Source of the DNA: Platynereis dumerilii
Lineage: Eukaryota; Annelida; Polychaeta; Phyllodocida; Nereididae
NCBI GenBank assembly: GCA_026936325.1
Contig: JAPTHN010000003.1
Span: forward strand, 79,597,006 to 79,661,005
Length of the DNA: 64,000 nt
Direction of reading: 5' to 3'
Below, piece by piece: positions 60,077 to 64,000 of this stretch (its first letter is position 1; each line of letters opens with the position of its first letter). The notes beneath the pieces were generated by a model. That model was not told where the DNA came from and did no database searches. It saw only the letters and a list, made by a program, of their open reading frames with translations. A program made the position numbers and the translations under genes.

Positions 60077-60318
60077 TTATTATCATTATTATCATTTTTT
60101 ATATCCAGGATAAAAGTTACCTTTTTTTTGGATTCATTAACCGCCCGCGCCTTTTTCGCATTTTACGACGTTAGGATTGAAGCTAGATCAAATCCGTGTA
60201 CAAAAATGATCTCCTCGGGCCTCATTTGATTATTCTAGGTTTTTTAATCATTCAAATCGGACGATTTTTGGCCGATTTAGCCAAAAACCTCTGAACTCTG
60301 AAGTAAACAAGATCGCCA

Positions 60319-60341
60319 TGATGTCACTTTTGATGACGTCA
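60319..60341. promoter_or_regulatory. Paired CRE-like sites in GGGCATT element copy 2
   Basis: TGATGTCA at 60319-60326 and TGACGTCA at 60334-60341 have the same 15-bp spacing as in copy 1. Confidence 0.4.
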
Positions 60342-60390
60342 CGATCGATAAATACACCAGGGGGCGTTTTCGCGGGCGTTACTTATACAA

Positions 60391-60551
60391 TAACATTTTT
60401 TTGGAGGGCATTATGGGGTATTAATCAGTTATGGCCAGAGGGCAGAAATCATTAACTTAATGCACGAGCCGCTAGGCGAGGGCATTAAATGATTTCTGCC
60501 CGTGGGCCATAACTGATTAATACCCTATGATGCCCGACAAGTAAAATGTTA
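60391..60551. repeat. Hairpin H7 with GA/GA mismatches
   Basis: GA lies opposite GA at 60466-60467 with 60478-60479 and at 60404-60405 with 60536-60537. The middle site (60438-60439 with 60502-60503) has GA opposite GT, a single substitution from the pattern. Confidence 0.8.
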
Positions 60552-60953
60552 TTATCATTATTATATACTTTTTAGAAATTGTTTTTCAACTTCCCAAATT
60601 TTTATGAAGTACACTGCCATGGTTTTTCTTCCCCAAACCCCTGCAGATATATAAAAACTGGCCTTATCATGTAGTGATTAAATAAAATCATGAAAAACGA
60701 AGCTGTGATGGATAAATCTAGCCTAAAACTTACATTTTTAGTCCATTTTGTTACTTTTCGCGCTGCGTTTTTCGATCTGACGCTGTTATTTTTGCAGATA
60801 GAGCAAATCTAGGGCTTTTTCTGTTATCTGTGACTCACTGCAGTGTTTGTAGGTTTTTGAATTTTGCAAATCGGACCATTTTTCACTGATTTCTAGCCAA
60901 ATCTGACAATGTCTGACAGAATATTTTTATTCCTCATGTCAACAACGTCACCA

Positions 60954-60976
60954 TGACGTCACGTCTGGTGACGTCA
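60954..60976. promoter_or_regulatory. Paired TGACGTCA sites in GGGCATT element copy 3
   Basis: Exact octamers lie at 60954-60961 and 60969-60976, again 15 bp apart, followed by TTATAATACAC. Confidence 0.45.
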
Positions 60977-63960
60977 CGACGCTTATAATACACAGAGGGC
61001 ACCACTTGCCCATGTGTTAATCACATTATGGCCCCCATGTGTTAACCACATTATGGCCCTCCATGAATTATGCCATATGAAGGCCCTGAAAAAAACAGTT
61101 AACGGCCTATTTAATGCATGGGCAAGTATATAATAATGGCCATTAACGCCCGTGAAATGAGCATTGACCCACAGACAATGCCCTCTAAAATGATAATAAT
61201 GGTAGTATAGGCACCTGGTGGAAAATGTCACAATCTCATTAATGCCCTGCTAACCCGTGCATTAATGATTAACGCCCTATACTGTGTGAAATACCATCAA
61301 TTAACATGAGGAATTGTCAACGTTAAAGTCCTACTTAACTACTCTGTAGAACAATAATAATACGTGGGCTATGAATGCATATATCATGTATAATGTGTAA
61401 ATATCAGGTTTAATTGTTACAAAATTATTTGTTGATAGTTATTGAATATTTCCTGTAATTATCTAAATTTTGATGTCAGAAACAAATTTCTATTAATTGA
61501 TATCCATATTTGGCGATATAGGTAAACTTGGAGGATATTTTTCTGACATATCAGTGTGTAATATTTGCATGATGTTGCCATAGATTCCAACTGGTTGGTA
61601 TTCAAGGACTACATAGAAACAGGCGGCCTACCACCAATATATTGGTAGTCCTTACCTGACTGTGTTTAACCAAATATGAAGACCATCACAGCTCTGGAAC
61701 ACACAATTTGGTGTCCGCAGGACTGAAAGCAAGATAAGGGCACCACCCTGGAGAAAATTGCCTGTCACTCTGTCATACAACAGTGTACCTAGGTTATGTA
61801 ATATAACACATCAGGATGCAATTACAAGTGAATTGGTACCACAGTGCTGTCAGTTCCAACCCTGTAATATCAGGAAAGAATGACAGACTAAAGATGCTAT
61901 CAGTATATAATAGTGCCTAATACGCATCTTATTATTTGTTAGGCTTTTATTTCATAATTTTGGTGCCCTATGCAGCATAATGTTATTGTTCTTCTTGGTT
62001 TTAGTCATTGTTTCCCATATATCTGAAATATCCAGACACCTGATGGTCGGAATTGATTCAACAAGACCAATCTTGCAAGCACACACTCCTTTGTGTGAAA
62101 ATTTGTAACTACAGATTTTGTTGTTTTCGTCTATCTTGTCTCACCATCATCTTCATATCCAAACTTTTAATTACATTGACCCCAGGCCTTGGGCAAAATT
62201 ATTTGTAGAGAGATCTGACAGCTTTTTCCTCAGCTATCTTCCCTGCCTTTGTTATCTTTTCTTTTTTCTGTCTTTGTCTCTTTATTTTTCCGTCCCTTTG
62301 AATTTTTAGCCCCTAGGGGGTCAGTAAGCTTTTGGCAATCTCGTTGTATTCGGAACTTAGTATTTTTGTGCCAATGTTGTCTTCTTCATCGACACTCTCC
62401 ATTCCGGTGTTGTGCTAGGACTGAGTCTGCAGCTGCAACTTGGACTTACTGACACTAAATGCACATTTACGAGGATCTATACCTAAGCTTTTCCTTATGT
62501 TTTGTTGATTTTCTTTTGAATTTCTGGCTTCTTCTTCTCTGGTTGGATATCGAAAGTAATCACAAAAATGTTTGCAAGTTTTAAATTTTTTTTTAGCAGT
62601 ACTGACATAAGTTTTCAATGGGACAATGTTTTGATGGTTGTTTTTCTGAAAGTTCAGAAAATATATGAAGCTATTCTTAAAGGTCTATATCAGGATATAG
62701 GCTACAGATGATATAAGAGAGGGTTTTATCAGCTTTAGATGAATGATGTTCAAATACTTTGCTATCCTCCTCAAACCATCTAAAATACTTAAATTGTGAC
62801 AAAAAGTGTACTTCGGGGAGGTGCAATTTGACCTATCTGTAAATGTTGTATCCATTGCTTTTCTTGCAGAACACTATGTCACACAAATGGCAAAAAAACT
62901 TAGTTATACTTCATTAAATGAGAAAGATTATTACAGTTGATATGCTTGAAAGAACGATATGAGATTGTGAGATGTGCTCCAGTAAAACGTCTGAAGAAAG
63001 CTGGATGTCACATATGTTGAATTTTTGAGAAATGATTCCCCTATTTTCAGTTTAAATTGTAAACTTTGTGATCAGAAATTTGTCATCTTGCTTAATTCTG
63101 AGTCAAATGATTCAAAACTTCCTTGAATATTTTGGATATGATCCATTATCAAAACAAGGTGTTGAATGTTTGATGAACATGACATTTGAAGAAATTGCCT
63201 GTTCGTTTCTGATGTGAAACAGACAATACTCAATGGATGATTACTCCTGTATTTGCTTGGTGTGGATTGTGCAACGAATCCCCACTCAAATTTGACACAG
63301 TTATAAATCACAATATCACAATTTTAAATTCAGACCCTTCTAATAAGTTGTATCACTAACAAAGAAATCTGGCTACTGCAATCAGAATTTTTGTTATAAT
63401 AATGGGGATTTAGTCAGTACAATTTAATAAGTAAACAAGACAAATGCCGATAATATCTCAGGAGAAGAACAAAACGACAACAAAAAGGTAGTTTAACCTT
63501 AATGGTATAACAAAGCCACAAGAACACCGAGAACCAAGCAATTGCCAACATCTTTGCCGAGGTCCCTATAGCCTTATACCAGGTATTGGCGCCTGATGTC
63601 ATGAAATCTATCAGAGTTAGACTAGAAGGTCTGTAGTCAGCTTTTGTGTAAGAGCAATTGCAAAGGGATCTGGAATTGATGGATTTGTAAACTGATAGAT
63701 CTAGCACACCTAACATCATTGTGGACTGATTTCAGTTTATGGTTCAACATTGAATGGTAATTTTTTCATGATCCAATTTTGAAGGAGAGATTTTTGTGAA
63801 ATTGCTTTCCATTGTGTGTGTGATATTGCATTCTAAAAAGTCAAATTAATGTTCAAGCTTCAATAACTAGTGCAGTTTATGTTACTCATATTATCAGGTG
63901 CAATTTTGCTTATAAAAAGTGTTTATATATTGTTGTTTCCTTTTGCAACAATGTTAGTAT

Positions 63961-64000
63961 ACACTGAGCGCCATTAAAAACGCAACATTGCAAAATGGCT
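63961..64000 (+). other. Possible element terminus cut by the window end
   Basis: CACTGAGCGCCATTAAAAAC and the following GCAACATT depart from the backbone seen in copies A and B and have the look of a transposon end. Too little is visible to decide. Confidence 0.2.

Larger units (their letters stand above)
59912..60381 (+). mobile_element. GGGCATT hairpin element, copy 2
   Basis: This is the inverted homologue of 5029-5547. It begins TTGGTCAATAACGTTTTTTT, carries hairpin H6, and shares the CAAATCGGACGATTTTTGGC and ACACCAG.GGGCGTTTTCGCGGGC words. The far end is truncated where copy 3 begins. Confidence 0.8.
60388..61200 (+). mobile_element. GGGCATT hairpin element, copy 3 (~813 bp)
   Basis: It begins AATAACATTTTTTTGGAGGG with hairpin H7 and ends ACAATGCCCTCTAAAATGAT, the complement of the other terminus of copy 1. 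The body is longer and more diverged than copies 1 and 2 but keeps TCGGACCATTTTT and the CRE-like pair. Confidence 0.75.
59473..61613. mobile_element. Copy-C insertion cluster of GGGCATT hairpin elements
   Basis: Copies A and B pass from the GTTAAAATATTTTTGGGC region directly into GAAACAGG.GGCCTACCACC, while copy C has about 2.14 kb between. It contains two tandem elements of the GGGCATT family plus related fragments on both sides (GGAGGGCCTTA near 59650, and ATTAACGCCC near 61270). The fragments suggest repeated insertion of the family into itself. Confidence 0.75.
50890..64000 (+). repeat. Segmental duplication copy C (continues past the window)
   Basis: The start matches 2465-2725 of copy A, then 51152 onward matches 4853 onward. 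Near 52500 it lacks about 1 kb present in A (about 6900-7930) and B. It carries two copy-specific insertions, 53189-57260 and 59473-61613. From 61614 it again follows A (15108 on) and B (37078 on). Backbone stretches 51325-53188, 58347-59472 and 61614-63960 hold no recognisable gene. Confidence 0.9.

Overview
The window is AT-rich eukaryotic DNA, and I found no intact host protein gene, rRNA or tRNA in it. It is packed with DNA-transposon relics, hairpin elements, LINE ends, a 90-bp minisatellite and GATA microsatellites. This texture suits a marine invertebrate such as an echinoderm or other non-vertebrate deuterostome, but the sequence does not fix the species and that placement is a guess.

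The backbone is a tandem segmental duplication with three copies in the same orientation. Copy A runs from about 2465 to 31475, copy B from 31476 to 47222, and copy C from about 50890 to beyond the end of the window. Anchors common to all three copies include the start of the shared block (5571 / 31476 / 51341), the GATA array (11850 / 35807 / 58214) and the block ending near 17840 / 39160 / 63730. Comparing copies exposes clean empty sites, so many insertions can be bounded to the base pair and shown to post-date the duplication.

Insertions in copy A are a hairpin element carrying a nested TIR element (2720-4852), a GGGCATT hairpin element (5029-5547), a TIR element with a LINE end inside it (8652-9828), a long-TIR TA element (10492-11307), a GGGGCAAAACGG element (12412-13643), a GCGGACC element (14025-14757), an 8.8-kb long-inverted-repeat element (17850-26680) that itself holds a second foldback element (18661-20894) and a GGTTGTCACA element (23356-24397), and an element with ATTA target duplications (29660-31112). 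Copy B holds a 4.5-kb composite (39480-44006): a LINE 3' end, two hairpin structures, and a GTAAATCCGTCC element with a broken PIF/Harbinger transposon nested in it. Copy C holds a 4.07-kb foldback element (53189-57260) and a cluster of GGGCATT hairpin elements (59473-61613). Between B and C lies a 4.1-kb stretch absent from the A/B junction, which contains the minisatellite.

Two patterns stand out. First, seven long DNA hairpins, from at least four families with unrelated arms, carry tandem TC opposite TC (equivalently GA opposite GA) mismatches at exactly symmetric positions, nearly always in a CTCG/CGAG context. Second, four TIR elements of about 1.0-1.2 kb share TA target duplications and a common layout, three of them with GGGG termini, yet each iterates its own version of a 12-16-bp motif at both ends and in an internal cluster.

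Possible host coding content is limited to one short exon-like ORF on the minus strand, preserved in copies B and C and disrupted in A, and one block unusually conserved between A and B. Neither could be assigned to a family.
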